Positions 45,787 to 57,810 are shown, counted from the first letter of the stretch. The stretch is DNA of 64,000 nt from Parapristionchus giblindavisi (GCA_943737045.1 CALSFV010000207.1:497501-561500); one strand, 5' to 3'. Translations and numbers: made by a program. The notes: generated by a model from the sequence alone, not told the origin.

Positions 45787-47069
45787 GGTGCGTGAAAATT
45801 ACGGGCACTCGATTGTATCAGATTGCTCAATAGCGGCTAATCTATATTTCGCAAAACCAATTGCATTATTATGACATGCGACCTTTCGTATAAAAGCATT
45901 CGAGGTTTCAATCCGATTAGTTTAATTAGTCAGCAATGGTGAAGGCAAACCCGATGAGATCTACTATCCTGACCCTCTATCGAGAACGAATTCAGCCCGC
46001 CAACATCTTCTTTCGACTCGACTTTCCCGGTAGAACCGTCTACCACGCAAACCGACGGTATCATGAACTGGGCACGGAAGGTGACCATCGAGGAAGAGGG
46101 ACGCCGGTGTCCGCAACTTCACCCCAAAACCGTGAGATAATTCGCCAGAAGATCTACCGTAACCCCACGCGGTGCATGGCCGATATGGTTGAAAATTCGA
46201 TATCTTTGACTTCTTTATTCGTAAGATCGTCAAATATGGCCTGAAGTAGCACCTATATAAGTAATGTAAACTGCTTGGTTTGAACGATCCTCAGATCAAT
46301 CTGCGAAGAATGCGATGCCCTATCTTTCTCGACCAGTGTAACATTTACGAACATTTCAGCGCTCTCCTTATTGACTAATAAATTTTTACCCTCGATTTTA
46401 ATTTCAATACTCTGAACGACATAATCATAGACCATGAGTCCAAGGAATCTACCAAACTAGGTGGCATCACCGGTCAACCTCGTATCCTGCCAATGTGATG
46501 ATGTAGGAGAGTCTCTTCTCCACTAGTTGGATTCCTCTCGTCTTTGCGTCGTCATGCATAAATGCAAATAAGAACTACTACGTGAATCACATCCTGAAAG
46601 AGGTACTCCTCTCTTGGACCAATTCTCACTTCGGTCGGCGCTTTTGGACGCTGCAGCAGGATTGCGCACTCAGACATACATTCGAGGCCAAAACCGACCA
46701 AGTGATGAGAACGTACATGGCTCAAAATGAATGAAAAATTTCCGTGACTAAGAATAACATGAACTTGGCCGTATGAGGGGATCTGGAGAGCAAGATCTCC
46801 TCTACCGAGTACACGATTCTGTTCAGCCTGAAATCGGCTCTCCTCTGAGCATGGGATACCGTCGACGATGACTATCACCGTAAATTGCCGATTGCAAACG
46901 AAAAGCTCTTTCGGCCTAGCTCCAAAGCGAATTTGAGACAAATCGAAATCCAGTTACTTGTTGTTGTTACTAAATAACTGAGTAAAGAATGGTATGAAAC
47001 TGGTTGCTCAAATCGCATTCTAAGGGGAGATATTGATAAAAGTTCGAGTGCCCGTAATTATCACGCACC

Positions 47070-47111
<42 letters not shown>

Positions 47112-49462
47112 CAACGTGGCGAGCACGCAACGAAATATATTAAAATAATAAAATATGGTGGTACGACTAATAAGGGTGGTTGGGGGGGGGGGGTGGGGGA
47201 GCACTGAGAACAGGATGATAAAATTACGACAATAATAATAATAATAATGTCTTTAATAATAATGTCTTAAGAGGCATGTTCCCTAAGACTCGATCATATT
47301 CGACCACCCCCGGACACGTGCGCTAGCAATGGGAACTGGGGGTCCATACTTGGGTGTTAGGAGTGTCACCGGCCCTTATTACACAAAACAGCAGAAATTT
47401 CCTGTTTGTGCCCTCAGGCTATTAGAAAAATTAATTAAAGTGCAAAAACGTTTAAAAATCATAATTTCTCAAATTGTTGAGATAAATTCCAAATATCATT
47501 TGCGATGCGTCTAGGGTGCACAGAGCTTGCTAATTGACTATTAGCATCGAATATGCGTTGATTCCTAAACCACTTTTTTGAATCAAAATTTTTGTTTTTT
47601 CGGACATATTATCGCTTGTTGTAGATTGCTGCAAAGATTTCCGACCAGGTAGTGTAGCCTAAGCAATTCTGCATTGATTTCACTTAAAACCGGGTTGTTC
47701 CCGTTAGACCATCTTGCCGAAATTTTCGCTCGAATTTCCGTCATCGATGGTTTTCCCGAACAAATGTATTTTCCAAACGTATTTTCCAGACGATTGGTGC
47801 GGGATTGTGGTGTACACAAAATTTCGAGGTGAGACGAGTAAAATGACAGAAGAAGCCCATCACTTGGATCATTCTGAAAATTTCGATTTTCAGGACCCCG
47901 GGGTCATGGTCTGAAAATTTCAAAATTTCTCAAGTTCGAAATGTTTTCATTTATGTGACCTATTGTGAAGTACTAATGATGTGAATAATATTCAGCCAAT
48001 GCTCAATGCTGATCTCTGCTTTCAACCATTTTTTTGAAATTTTTCATTCTGATTACGTGCGAAAAATCAGAATTGTGTTTGAATCAGTTTCCAACTTGCT
48101 TACTGTAACACTCTGTCATAGTACTTTGCAATGTACATAATCAATATGAAAATCGTTGATTTTCGAAAATTCAGAAAATTAAATATGAGAGCCTACTTTC
48201 ACGGTAAATTTTTGAAATATTGCAGTTTGTCGACACGAATGCCGCGAAAATGAGCAAATGACAATGACAATGTGAAGTTTCATGATGAGTAAACATAGTA
48301 GAACTAAAATCCCGGCATTCGGCTCACTTTTGAAAAATCGATTTCCATGACCCCGGGGTAATGGCAAAAAAAATTAATTTTCGAAAATATACGATTTTCA
48401 TATTGATTATGTATATTGTAAAGTACTATGACAGAATGTTACAGAAAGCAAGTTGGAAACTGATTCAAACACAATTCTGATTTTTCGCACGCAATCAGAA
48501 TGAAAATTTTCAAAAAAATGGTTGAAAGGTTAGATCAGCCATCGAGCATTGGATGAATATTATTCACATCATCAATACTTCACAATAAGCCGCATAAATG
48601 AAAACATTTCAAACTTGAGAAATTTTGAAATTTTCGGACCATGACCCCCGGGTCATGAAAATCGAAATTTTCAAATTGATCCAAGTGATGGGCTTCTTGT
48701 GTCATTTTACTGGTCTCACCTCGAAACTTTGTGTAGACCACAATTCCGCACCAATCGTTAGGAAAATACGTTTGGAAAATACATTTGTTCGGGAAAACCA
48801 TCGATGACGGAAATTCGAGCGAAAATTTCGGCAAGATGGTCTAACGGGAAGAATCCGGTTTTAAGTGAAATCAATGCAGAATTACTTAGGCTACAATACC
48901 TGGTCGGAAATCTTTGCAGCAATCTACAACAAGCGATAATATGTCCGAAAAAACAAAAATTTTGAGTCAAAAAAGTGGTTTAGGAATCAACGCACATTCG
49001 ATGCTAATAGTCAATTAGCAAGCTCTGTGCACCCTAGACGCATCGAAAATGATATTTGGAATTTATCTCAACAATTTGAGAAATTATGATTTTTAAACGT
49101 TTTTGCACTTAATTTTTCTAATAGCCTGAGGGCACAAACAGGAAATTTCTGCTGTTTTGTGTAATAAGGGCCGGTGAAACTCCTAACACCCAAGTATGGA
49201 CCCTCAGTTCCCATTGCTAGCGCACGTGTCCGGGGGTGGTCGAGTCTTAACGACCATCTCTCTTAATTAATCCCAATTATCGTTTAATTTCTCATTTTAT
49301 TTTTATTTATTTATTTTTTATTTATTTATTTTGCAGGTACTGATCGCGACTAAGAACAAGTTGCCCGCCTTTGACAGCCGAAAGTTTGTCAAGTCCCTGA
49401 ACCGAGAGAAGCCCTGGATCAAAGCGGTGGCCGACAAAATCGATAAACTCATGCTACTGTAG
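44244..49462 (+). CDS. Tandem duplicate of the last five METTL13 exons (partial gene)
   Basis: Exons 44244-44338, 44867-44903, 44965-45026, 45099-45155 and 49337-49462 repeat METTL13 exons 19-23. Phases, acceptors and donors are conserved, the TAG stop is intact, and the poly(A) signal is at 49842. Over the 377 nt compared I count ten differences: nine synonymous and one Thr-to-Ala. No copy of exons 1-18 is present, so the block encodes only the end of the C-terminal methyltransferase domain. The last intron is 4.2 kb instead of 561 bp because a mariner element and a 2-kb palindrome are inserted. It could be an alternative 3' exon set reached by splicing from exon 18 (41054), a recent relic, or two haplotypes laid in tandem by the assembly. 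The synonymous bias argues against long neutral decay. Confidence 0.6.
44329..44730 (+). repeat. 36-bp minisatellite in the duplicate of intron 19
   Basis: Same unit as at 41391, with a different copy number and arrangement; some units are shortened to GTACGGTAGGATTACGG. It starts at the conserved donor of duplicate exon 19. Confidence 0.88.
45178..45415 (+). repeat. Minisatellite in the duplicate of intron 22
   Basis: Same ACTAGCACTAGCACTAGGTC-type array as at 42190, longer here. Confidence 0.85.
45425..45616. mobile_element. MITE of the CATACATGG / CCCCTGTAAAAT family (segmental copy)
   Basis: Copy of 42373-42564 inside the second segmental duplicate. Confidence 0.75.
45784..47072 (+). 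mobile_element. Mariner-like element (1,289 bp) inserted in a (TA)n tract
   Basis: Terminal repeats CATGGTGCGTGAAAATTACG and its counterpart ending TATCACGCACCCTG, flanked by TA within (TA)n runs (45709-45783 and 47073-47107). Length and TA target are typical of mariner/Tc elements. It lies in the duplicate of METTL13 intron 22. Confidence 0.88.
45936..46977 (+). pseudogene. Degenerate mariner-family transposase
   Basis: The N-terminal frame (45936-46244) has the family's helix-turn-helix region: TVYHANRRYHELGT, GRGTPVSATSPQNREIIRQK, RNPTRCMADM. Further on, frames carry HFGRRFWTLQQDCA (second catalytic Asp in QQD) and KSALL-AWDTVDDDY (C-terminal helix pattern). Several in-frame stops and shifts interrupt it, and the third catalytic Asp region is unrecognisable, so it should be inactive. 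Confidence 0.82.
47267..49266. mobile_element. Two-kb palindromic element with TTAA target sites
   Basis: Left TTAAGAGGCATGTTCCCTAA, right CGACCATCTCTCTTAA; arms of about 950 bp match closely (e.g. CCTGTTTGTGCCCTCAGGCT). The host sequence without it, as in copy 1, reads ..ATGTC-TTAA-TTAATCCC.., so TTAA is the target. Further copies: 51746-54640 (nested), a terminus at 57332-57359, and 63658 to the window end. No transposase recognised. Confidence 0.82.
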
Positions 49463-49483
49463 ATTATCGATTGACTAGGAGAT

Positions 49484-49528
<45 letters not shown>

Positions 49529-49841
49529 TTGTGGACACTACCGTACACACCGGTGTTCGTTCCATGTTCCGATTTTCGTTCAAACTCAGGCTAGTAATTT
49601 GCTTTGTTCTTCCTCTATTATTGATTGATTCCCATGATTATTGATTAGCTATTGATTGGTCTTTTTTCTCGATTGCTCAACTTTTTCACAATTATTGAGG
49701 CTTCGTTGTTATGCTTTTATTTTCCTGATTTTCCTGTCCTTTCCGACCTGAATTTATTTGATTTTTGGAGCCATGCTTTTTTCGTTTATTTTCTTTTTTT
49801 TGTTGATTTTTTTGTGATTTCCTTACGACTGACTGTTTCTG

Positions 49842-49847
49842 AATAAA
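49842..49847 (+). terminator. Poly(A) signal of the duplicated METTL13 3' end
   Basis: AATAAA in the same context as 43244, 380 nt after the duplicate's stop codon. A 1.34-kb palindromic element begins 45 bp further on. Confidence 0.55.
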
Positions 49848-49891
49848 TTGAGTTTTTTAATCGCTTACAGTGTCTTCATACCACATACTAT

Positions 49892-51231
49892 CACGGGTCT
49901 CCGGTAAAAGTGTAGCAACGCCTGCCACTAGGAATTTTTTTTGTCTTCGATTTCGATGAAAGTTGGTCAGTGGGTGTGGTTGGTTGTCATGAGAAGGCCT
50001 AGCCACTTCATTTGGCCAAAATTGCAAATTATCGATTTTTTTGTGATCTACCCTGGAAATGATCATAACTCGGTTCATTTTCATCGTACAGAGTACTGAG
50101 AGGTGTCATTCGAACCGCATTCTAATGATCTCCAAAAAAGATGTTCATGGCCCGTTCGCTGCTAAGTCGTCTTCAGGGTGAAAATCGCGAAAAACTATTT
50201 TTTTGACTAAAAAGGTGGCCTGTTCTCGAAAATTTTCTCTTGAGTACACGCGTATTATTGCAGAGAAAGAGTTATCAGATGACGTACAAAGTCGGTATGT
50301 TGTTCATTTGCCGTATCTCTGTCCCCTCAATACCGTTTTATAGAGTACGCGGGACTTAGTCATTTTTTTCCCGCCTCAACAGTTTTTCGATCGTATCTGC
50401 CTTCAAAATGGTCCAATCGACTAATCGAAAAAAAGTGAAATGATGCTCTCGGAAAGGCGAATAAAAAGTTCTCTCATGATCGAATATCTATGACAACCCA
50501 TTTTCGAGTTATTCGAGGAAAAATTCATCAACATCGAATTTGTCGGCTATTTCATGCGAGATATGGAAAAATTGTTGAGGTTTTCCTCGAATAACTCGAA
50601 AATGGGTAAAAAAAAAAAAAAAAAAAGCTATTCGATCATGCGAGAACTTTTTATTCGCCTTTCCGAGAGCATCATTTCACTTTTTTTCGATTAGTCGATT
50701 GGACCATTTTGAAGGCAGATACGATCGAAAAACTGTTGAGGCAGGAAAAAATGACTAAGTCCCGCGTACTCTATAAAACGGTATTGAGGGGACAGAGATA
50801 CGGCAAATGAACAACATACCGACTTTGTACGTCATCTGATAACTCTTTCTCTGCAATAATACGCGTGTACTCAAGAGAAAATTTTCGAGAACAGGCCACC
50901 TTTTTAGTCAAAAAAATAGTTTTTCGCGATTTTCACCCTGAAGACGACTTAGCAGCGAACGGGCAATGAACATCTTTTTTGGAGAACATTAGAATGCGGT
51001 TCGAATGACACCTCTCAGTACTCTGTACGATGAAAATGAACCGAGTTATGATCATTTCCAGGGTAGATCACAAAAAAATCGATAATTTGCAATTTTGGCC
51101 AAATGAAGTGGCTATGCCTTCTCATGACAACCAACCACACCCACTGACCAACTTTAATCGAAATCGAAGACAAAAAAAATTCCTAGTGGCCGGCCAGGCC
51201 GTTTTTGCTACACTTTTACAGGAGACCCGTG
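49892..51231. mobile_element. 1,340-bp palindromic element, CACGGGTCTCC termini, 4-bp TSD CTAT
   Basis: CACGGGTCTCCGGTAAAAGT to ACTTTTACAGGAGACCCGTG, flanked by CTAT (49888-49891 and 51232-51235). The empty site survives in copy 1 (..CATACTATGTTATTAAA..). Arms of about 660 bp meet near 50560. Confidence 0.88.
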
Positions 51232-51451
51232 CTATATTATTAAATTTTGTATTATTATATGTAATGTTGTTGGTCTACGCGAGCGAGACTGGACAGCGTG
51301 TTTCGCTTTGTTAGTGACGAGGGGGCGTGACCACATGGTCAGAAGTTCGGATATGCTAATCTAAAGGATGCATTCAATTAAATTACCACACAAAAAGTCA
51401 TTGTATCACATGTTGTCGCGTTTATTCAATGTTCAATGTAAGATAAATTAG

Positions 51452-51746
51452 ATTACATTAAAGATGGAGACCCACGAGTTTTTTCGTAATAAGACTGTTC
51501 GGATGAAATGATAGAGATTCATCGTACGAATCGAAAGACATATCTGATATTGATTCCCGATACGTTTAAAGCTCACTATGCGCATTGAAAGTACAACTTT
51601 CAAGGCATGTAGAGAGTGCCCATCCGATTTGCATACTTGCTCTCTCATTTTCTCATTATCCCTTACGCCAATTATCATATAATATAAACAATAGCCAGCA
51701 TGCTTATCGTGGTGGGAGTCAGTCATGCCAACTCATGGGTCCCCTT
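51452..51746. mobile_element. Inverted-repeat element, AGAAGGGGACCCACGAG termini, TTAA sites
   Basis: TTAAAGATGGAGACCCACGA to TCATGGGTCCCCTTCTTTAA. Its right TTAA is also the left TTAA of the neighbouring 51746 element. Relative at 52927-53295. Confidence 0.75.
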
Positions 51747-52479
51747 CTTTAAGAGAGATGGGCGTTAAGACTCGACCACCCCCGGACGCGTGCGCTAGCA
51801 ATGAGAACTGGGAGTCCATACTTGGGTGTTAGGAGTGCCCCCAGCCCTTATTACACAAAACGGCTGAAATTTCCTGTTTGTGCCCCCCCCCCCAGGCTAT
51901 TAGAAAAAAATTTTTTTTTAACTTTAAAAAACTGTAATTTCTCAAATTGTTGAGATGAAGTCTAAATACCATCTGCGATGCGTCTAGGGTACACAGTGCT
52001 TGCTAATTCACTATTAGCATCGAACGTGCGTTGATTCCTAAACCACTTTTTTGACTCAAAATTTTGTTTTTTTCGGACAAATCAACCTTGTTTTATTGAG
52101 TGCCCAAAATTTCTAAGCTCTATGCGGGCACAGGTTTTTGTGGTCTTGTTCTACCCATATCGCTTATTAATGAAGTGAGAGAAGGAAAATGAAAGAGACT
52201 GAGAAAGAAGGGGAAAGTAATGTTGAAATATTGTGCAGATGATAATAAAAAGATACAAAAGTTACTTATTTTAATGGATTATTTATTTCCAGATTAATCA
52301 GCAAAATCGGAAAAGCCGGAGACAAAAAATAAACGGGATGAATTAGATTTTTTCAAATAATATAGCCGTTGCTCGAACCATATTTTTTTGGGCCAAGTGG
52401 AGAACTTGGCGATGGGTTATAATGTGTAATTCATCGGTGCTCGATATATCATTTCTATTTTATTAATTTTCAACCTTCC

Positions 52480-52885
52480 CCTAACTTCCCCTATCTTCCC
52501 CTATCACCCCCTATCTTCCCCTATCTAATAGGGGAAGATAGGGGAAGGTTCAAATTAATAAAATAGAAATGACATATTGATTTTAATAGGGGAAGATAAG
52601 GGAAGATAGGGGAAGATAGGGGAAGATAGGGGAAGATAGGGGATGATAGAGGAGGATAGGGGAAGATAGGGGATGATAGGGGAAGTTAGGGGAAGGTTTA
52701 AATTAATAAAATAGAAATGACATATTGATTTTAATAGGGGAAGATAGGGGAAGATAGGGGATGATAGGGGAAGATAGAGGAAGAAAAGGGATGATAGGAG
52801 AAGATAGGGGAGGATAGGTGAAGAAAGGGGATGATAGAGGAGGATAGGGGAAGTTAGGGGAAGTTAGGGGAAGGTTTAAATATAT
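52480..52885. repeat. GGGGAAGATA-type tandem repeat region
   Basis: Runs of a roughly 10-bp unit (AGGGGAAGAT) with an inverted stretch at 52480-52530 and repeated AATTAATAAAATAGAAATGA spacers. Confidence 0.85.
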
Positions 52886-52926
52886 AAATATATTATCCTA
52901 AGCAATTCTGCATTGATTTAACTTAA

Positions 52927-53295
52927 AGAAGGGGACCCACGAGTTTTTTCGTGACTAAACTGGCCAGGCAGAACTTTAGATCACACCTCCCTGTATACAA
53001 AAACAATTTTCTCTAAAATTTTAGGTGAACAGGAATGTCGTAATCCGAGCATAAAGCTCATTGATCCCCCCCAGGGAAAGGCGCGAGTTGTTGAATTTGA
53101 AGGATGCATATAAAGAAAATTGCAAACGAGAATCGAACCTACGTAGCGCGGTGGCTAGCGCTAACCACTAACCACTGAGCCACACGCTCTATACACCGAT
53201 TCGCTCATATCTAATAGAGAACATAATGCCACTTCCTATGCCCCATGTTCTTCTTGTCAATAGTGCACTCCAAATCTCGTGGGTCCCCTTCTTTA
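52927..53295. mobile_element. Inverted-repeat element, AGAAGGGGACCCACGAG termini, TSD TTAA
   Basis: AGAAGGGGACCCACGAGTTT to CTCGTGGGTCCCCTTCT flanked by TTAA. The interrupted palindrome arm reads continuously (GATTTAAC-TTAA-AAATGGG) if it is removed. Contains a tRNA-like segment at 53125-53205. Confidence 0.8.
53125..53205 (-). other. tRNA-like segment (possible tRNA-derived SINE head)
   Basis: On the minus strand GTGGCTCAGTGGTTAG matches a Pol III A-box and GTAGGTTCGATTCTCG a B-box about 40 nt apart. The anticodon arm and acceptor stem are not convincing, so it is probably a tRNA relic carried by the element. Confidence 0.45.
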
Positions 53296-54640
53296 AAAAT
53301 GGGTTCTTTCCGATCGACCATTTTGTCGAATTTTTCGCTCGAACTTCCGTCATCGATGGTTTTCCCAAACAAATGCTGTATTTTCCAAACGATTGGTGCG
53401 GAATTGTGGTCCACTCAAAGTTTAGAGGTGAGACGAGTAAAATGACACAAGAAGCACATTACTTGCATCAATTTGAAAATTTCGATTTTCATGGTCATGG
53501 TCTGAAAATTTCAAAATTTCTTAAGTTTGAAATGTTTTCATTTATGTGGCTTATTGTGAAGTACTAATGATGTGAATAATATTCAGCCAATGCTCAATGG
53601 CTGATCTCTCCTTCCAATCATTTTTCGAAAAATGATTGGATTTGTTCTGAATGCGTGTGAAAAATCAGAATCGTGTTTGAATTGGTTTCCAACTTGCTTT
53701 CTGTAACATTTTGTCTTAGTACTTTGCAATGTACATTTTCAATATGAAAATCGTTTATTTTCGAAAATTCATAAAATTCAATTTGAGTGCCTAATTTCAT
53801 GGCAAATTTTTATAATATTGCAGTTTTTCGACTCGAATGCTGCGACAATGAGCAAATGACAATGACAATGTGAAGTTGCATGATGAGTAAACATAGTAGA
53901 ACTGGAATCCCGGCCTTCGGCTCGAAAAATCGATTTCCATGACCCCGGGGTCATGGAAAAAAAGAATTTTCGAAAATAAACAATTTTCATATTGATCATG
54001 TACATTGCAAAGTACTATGACAGGATGTTACAGACAGCAAGTTGGAAACTGATTCAAACACTATTCTGATTTTTCGCACGCAATCAGAATGAAAATTTTC
54101 GAAAAAATGGTTGAAAGGAGAGATCAGTCATTGAGCATTGACTGAATATTATTTACATCATTAGTACTTCACAATAAGTCACATAAATGAAAACATTTCA
54201 AACTTGGTAAATTTTGAAATTTTCAGACCATGACCCACGGGTCGTGAAAATCGAAATTTTCAAATTGATCCAAGTGATTGGCTTCTCGTGTCATTTTACT
54301 CGTCTCACCTCTAAACTTTGTGTAGACCACAATTCCGCACCAATCGTTTGGAAAATACAGCATTTGTTTGGGAAAACCATCGATGACGGAAGTTCGAGCG
54401 AAAAATTCGACAAAATGGTCGATCGGGAAGAACCCATTTTTAAGTTAAATCAATGCAGAATTGCTTAGGCTACAATGCCTGGTCGGAAATTTTGGGCACT
54501 CACTAAAACAAGGGTTGATTTGTCCGAAAAAACCAAATTTTTGATTCAAAAAAGTGGTTTAGGAATCAATGCACATTCGATGCTAATATGTAGTGAATTA
54601 GCAAGCATTGTGTACCCTAGACGCATCGCAGATGGTATAG

Positions 54641-55165
54641 GGTTGTATCATAAGTAACTGACTTTTTTGTGTCATGATTTTGAAGCGCTCTCTTTTTCAG
54701 CTATGAACGTACAGGGTTGTCTGGCCAAGCGCTACTGATAGAACATTATCTCATCTGTGTAAGCACGATATTGTCAACTGTTTTCAAATGGAAAAAAAAA
54801 CAGTTTCGGGAAATTTTGTACAAATTAATTTGGTGCAAAAATCGTGCTAATTTTTATTTTGCTCTTTTCCTTTAAGGAGAAGTTCTATGAAGTCATGCTG
54901 CGAGGCATGTATAGCATAGACACTCCTTGTCATGGAACTGTGAAGACCTGGTTCCATCGCTTCCATTGTAGAGACTACTATGTCGTTCAATGTTACCAAT
55001 CTGGACCTTACATGGTGTTAGATTTTGAAAAGCAGCACGACGAAGCGGAATTGAATCCCCATCGCACTAGTAGGATTTTGTCAACCATGGTCGGTGTTCA
55101 CCTCTCAACTATAGCGAAAGGAGTTGCGGATGTCAAAAGGGTACAAAATGAAAATGAATGATCCA
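54641..55165 (+). pseudogene. Second degenerate mariner-like element, 5' part
   Basis: TATAGGGTTGTATCATAAGT at 54637 resembles a mariner terminus after TA. The frame at 54844-55161 has the mariner N-terminal pattern (HGTVKTWFHRFHCRDY..., then LSTMVGVHLSTIAKGV). No catalytic motifs or right terminus seen; 55165-56000 may hold decayed remains. Confidence 0.55.
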
Positions 55166-56534
55166 TACCGTTTTTACTCAATAGACATGCATTTTAGGGT
55201 ATGTACGACTATCTCTTTTTACCTCCCGTCGCAACCGGGCATGACCCAATCAAACGATTACCAGAGATGATAGATGGGTCCTCTATAATAACAGCAGTGA
55301 AGAGTCTATGTTGATTGATAAGACTGAACGGACAGGAAACATTCCGAAACGTGATTTTCAGCGCAAAAATTGAGGAGTGAAATTGCGCTCGATAGCTAAA
55401 TGGGTGAAACACTTGTAACTTATTACAGATATATCTGCTATTACCGCCACCTCTGATACTCTCTGACTACGGGAGTAGAGGTTTCGTGCTTAATCGAGTA
55501 GCGAGAAAAATGCCAAAAACCACTTCCAGCACTAACTTTATTTACTGCATATATGGATTTATGCCAAACTAGCCGTGTATGGCTGGGCTGCCCCACCCCA
55601 CCATGCTTATACCGCAGACTATGCCTTTCACTATGATTCCGCCATCCATAGAGTTCTTAAAGGCAGCTGGCATCCAAAAATTTCGTTTCAAAATAGTTAA
55701 AACAGTTGATCTCATGTTGATAAGCTCAAAAAAACTGATCAGAAATATGTATTTGAAGGTTTGAAAGGACGCTCTTGTAAGAAGTTGGATTACTGTAGCC
55801 TGCTCCACATCACGGGCGAGGTTTCCGAACTACAGTATGCTAACTCCATCGAAAAGCTCAAAAAGGCCTATTATAAAGTTTTATTCATAATTTCCCACTG
55901 CGGATTGAATAATCATCAAAACGTCCAATTTCAAGTTGTCTCCAAAGAGTTGGTGTGGCAATTAGGAAAAGACTCCCGCTAATTAGAGCAGACTGTAGAT
56001 TTTTAGCTGCGCCGTTCTCCTTACCAGGGAATTATTATGATATATGATTTATATATTTCGAAACAGAATTTCAAGCTCTTTTATATGAGATCAACTTGTT
56101 TTTCGTTTCCCGGTCCCTTTAAAGAAAACCAATGAGAAAAAAGAGTTGATGTCAAGAGTGACTTCACTGGTTCACGTTAGTTCAGCCTCTGGAATAGCAG
56201 GGCACCTATGAAATATCGTTTTCCACCGCTGGCAGAAATTTTAGAAAAAAGATTGAATATAAAGAGGGCGCGGCGGATGCCAGACGGGTTTGGTGGGATT
56301 CATTAGAGAGGATGTGCGTGCGCGATGGCATCCAATGATTGTCTCTATCGCAATCTCCGCCGCGCTACCAAACCTGTCTGAGGTGCGCCGCTCTGTCTAA
56401 TGACTATCGTCTCATTATTACAAAAACACACCAAGGCGCGCACCACAGATTTGGAAAGTCGCCTTCAGCATTCCTTTTGCCCCGCTATTCCCATCTCTTT
56501 CACATTTTGAACTAACGTGGGTTTCTTTGCCTGC
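55166..56534. other. Stretch without recognised gene
   Basis: Only short frames interrupted by stops and no family motif I can name. The first 800 bp may be remains of the preceding mariner-like element. Confidence 0.5.
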
Positions 56535-57326
56535 CACGCCCGTCACGAGAGAATTGAGATAAAGTGGCTATTCTTCGGAATGAAGCAAAAATGGTGAAAT
56601 GAGTCAGGACCATTTTTGGACATCTCTAGGCATGCCCTACCAGAACCCAAAGTCTCATTGTTCAATTTTCATTTTGGGGCTCAATACACCGGTTCGGTAA
56701 GGTGAAGTCCCAACTTTGTGCACGAATTTCTCGCTTCTGGTGCATTTTATCCGAAAAGTGTCACAAGAGCGACCCCCGCTCTTTTTTCTTGCTCTATCGA
56801 TCTAAACAAACGAGAGGTCATAAAAATGATTCTGAACAGAGCTTCACTTAGAAGCAAATAACTCAAAAATTTAGGAAAAAGAGGTGCTCTTCTTCCAGTA
56901 TGTTTAACGTATTTTTTTCGCATACACCTCATTCGAAGGCGCATGAAAAACTTAATAACATACTGGAAGAAGAGCACCTCTTTTTCCTAAATTTTTGAGT
57001 TATTTGCTTCTAAGTGAAGCTCTGTTCAGAATCATTTTTATGACCTCTCGTTTGTTTAGATCGATAGAGCAAGAAAAAAGAGCGGGGGTCACTCTTGTGA
57101 CACTTTTCCGCTAAAACGCACCAGAAGCGAAAAATTCGTGCTCAAAGTTGGGGCTTCACCTTACCGAACTGGTGTATTGAGCCCCAAAATGAAAATTGAA
57201 CAATGAGACTTTGGGATCTGGTAGGGCATGCCTAGAGATGTCCAAAAATGTTTCTGACTCATTTCACTATTTTTGCTTCATTCCAAAGAATAGCCATTTT
57301 ATCTCAATTCTCTCGTGACGGGCGTG
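56535..57326. mobile_element. 792-bp palindrome with 50-bp loop
   Basis: CACGCCCGTCACGAGAGAAT to ATTCTCTCGTGACGGGCGTG; arms of about 370 bp meet around 56905-56955. Right next to it (57332-57359) is a terminus of the TTAA palindrome family, CGAGTCTTAAGGAAAAGGCC. Confidence 0.85.
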
Positions 57327-57810
57327 ATATGATCGAGTCTTAAGGAAAAGGCCTCTTAACAATGACTCAATCGAAAATGCTAATTTAATTCAATAGTCAT
57401 TTCGTGCTCCTCGCATTTTTTCCATTCATTTTTACACCAATCGGGACACTCAACGGTCGTTGCTCCCATTTCTTACCATCAAGCGGGACTTAGGTATGTT
57501 CAGTCTATTGCATTGTCCATCTCCAGTAGCCCCAGTAGCCCCGTCACTTACAGTAGCTCCCCGTCCTTCGCACACACACACGAAGTACTACTCACAGCGG
57601 ACATCTGAAAGCACTGCTCGTCGGTATGTTTAGTCTATTGCATGACTTACTTATAAAGCATCATTTTTTATACCCTCAAAACTTGTGTATAGGGGTTATC
57701 AACCCCCGCTGATGAAGATGGACATAGTTATTTTGGCTCCAATGATCCCGCAACGTGCGGGATTACGGTAAAATCACGTTGTCAAACCGTTCTCCGTTCG
57801 GCACTACTTC

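Larger units (their letters stand above)
44121..51325 (+). repeat. Direct segmental duplication, copy 2
   Basis: Second copy of 41179-43380, expanded by insertions: a mariner element (45784-47072), a palindrome with TTAA sites (47267-49266) and a palindrome with CTAT duplications (49892-51231). Its left edge abuts a truncated inverted-repeat element (43621-44120). Confidence 0.88.
51746..54640. mobile_element. Nested copy of the TTAA palindrome family
   Basis: Left arm TTAAGAGAGATGGGCGTTAA..., interrupted by 52080-52900 (GGGGAAGATA-rich DNA) and by the 52927-53295 element, then right arm to about 54640 where a mariner-like relic begins. Shared arm sequence includes CAATTCTGCATTGATTT and ATTTTCGCTCGAA-type stretches. 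Confidence 0.65.

Noticed and set aside
45936..46977. Functional mariner transposase
   Set aside because: In-frame stops, frame changes and loss of the third catalytic Asp region make activity implausible.
55761..55982. 73-codon frame as the C-terminal part of the second mariner-like element
   Set aside because: No mariner catalytic or C-terminal motif could be recognised, so it is not annotated as coding.
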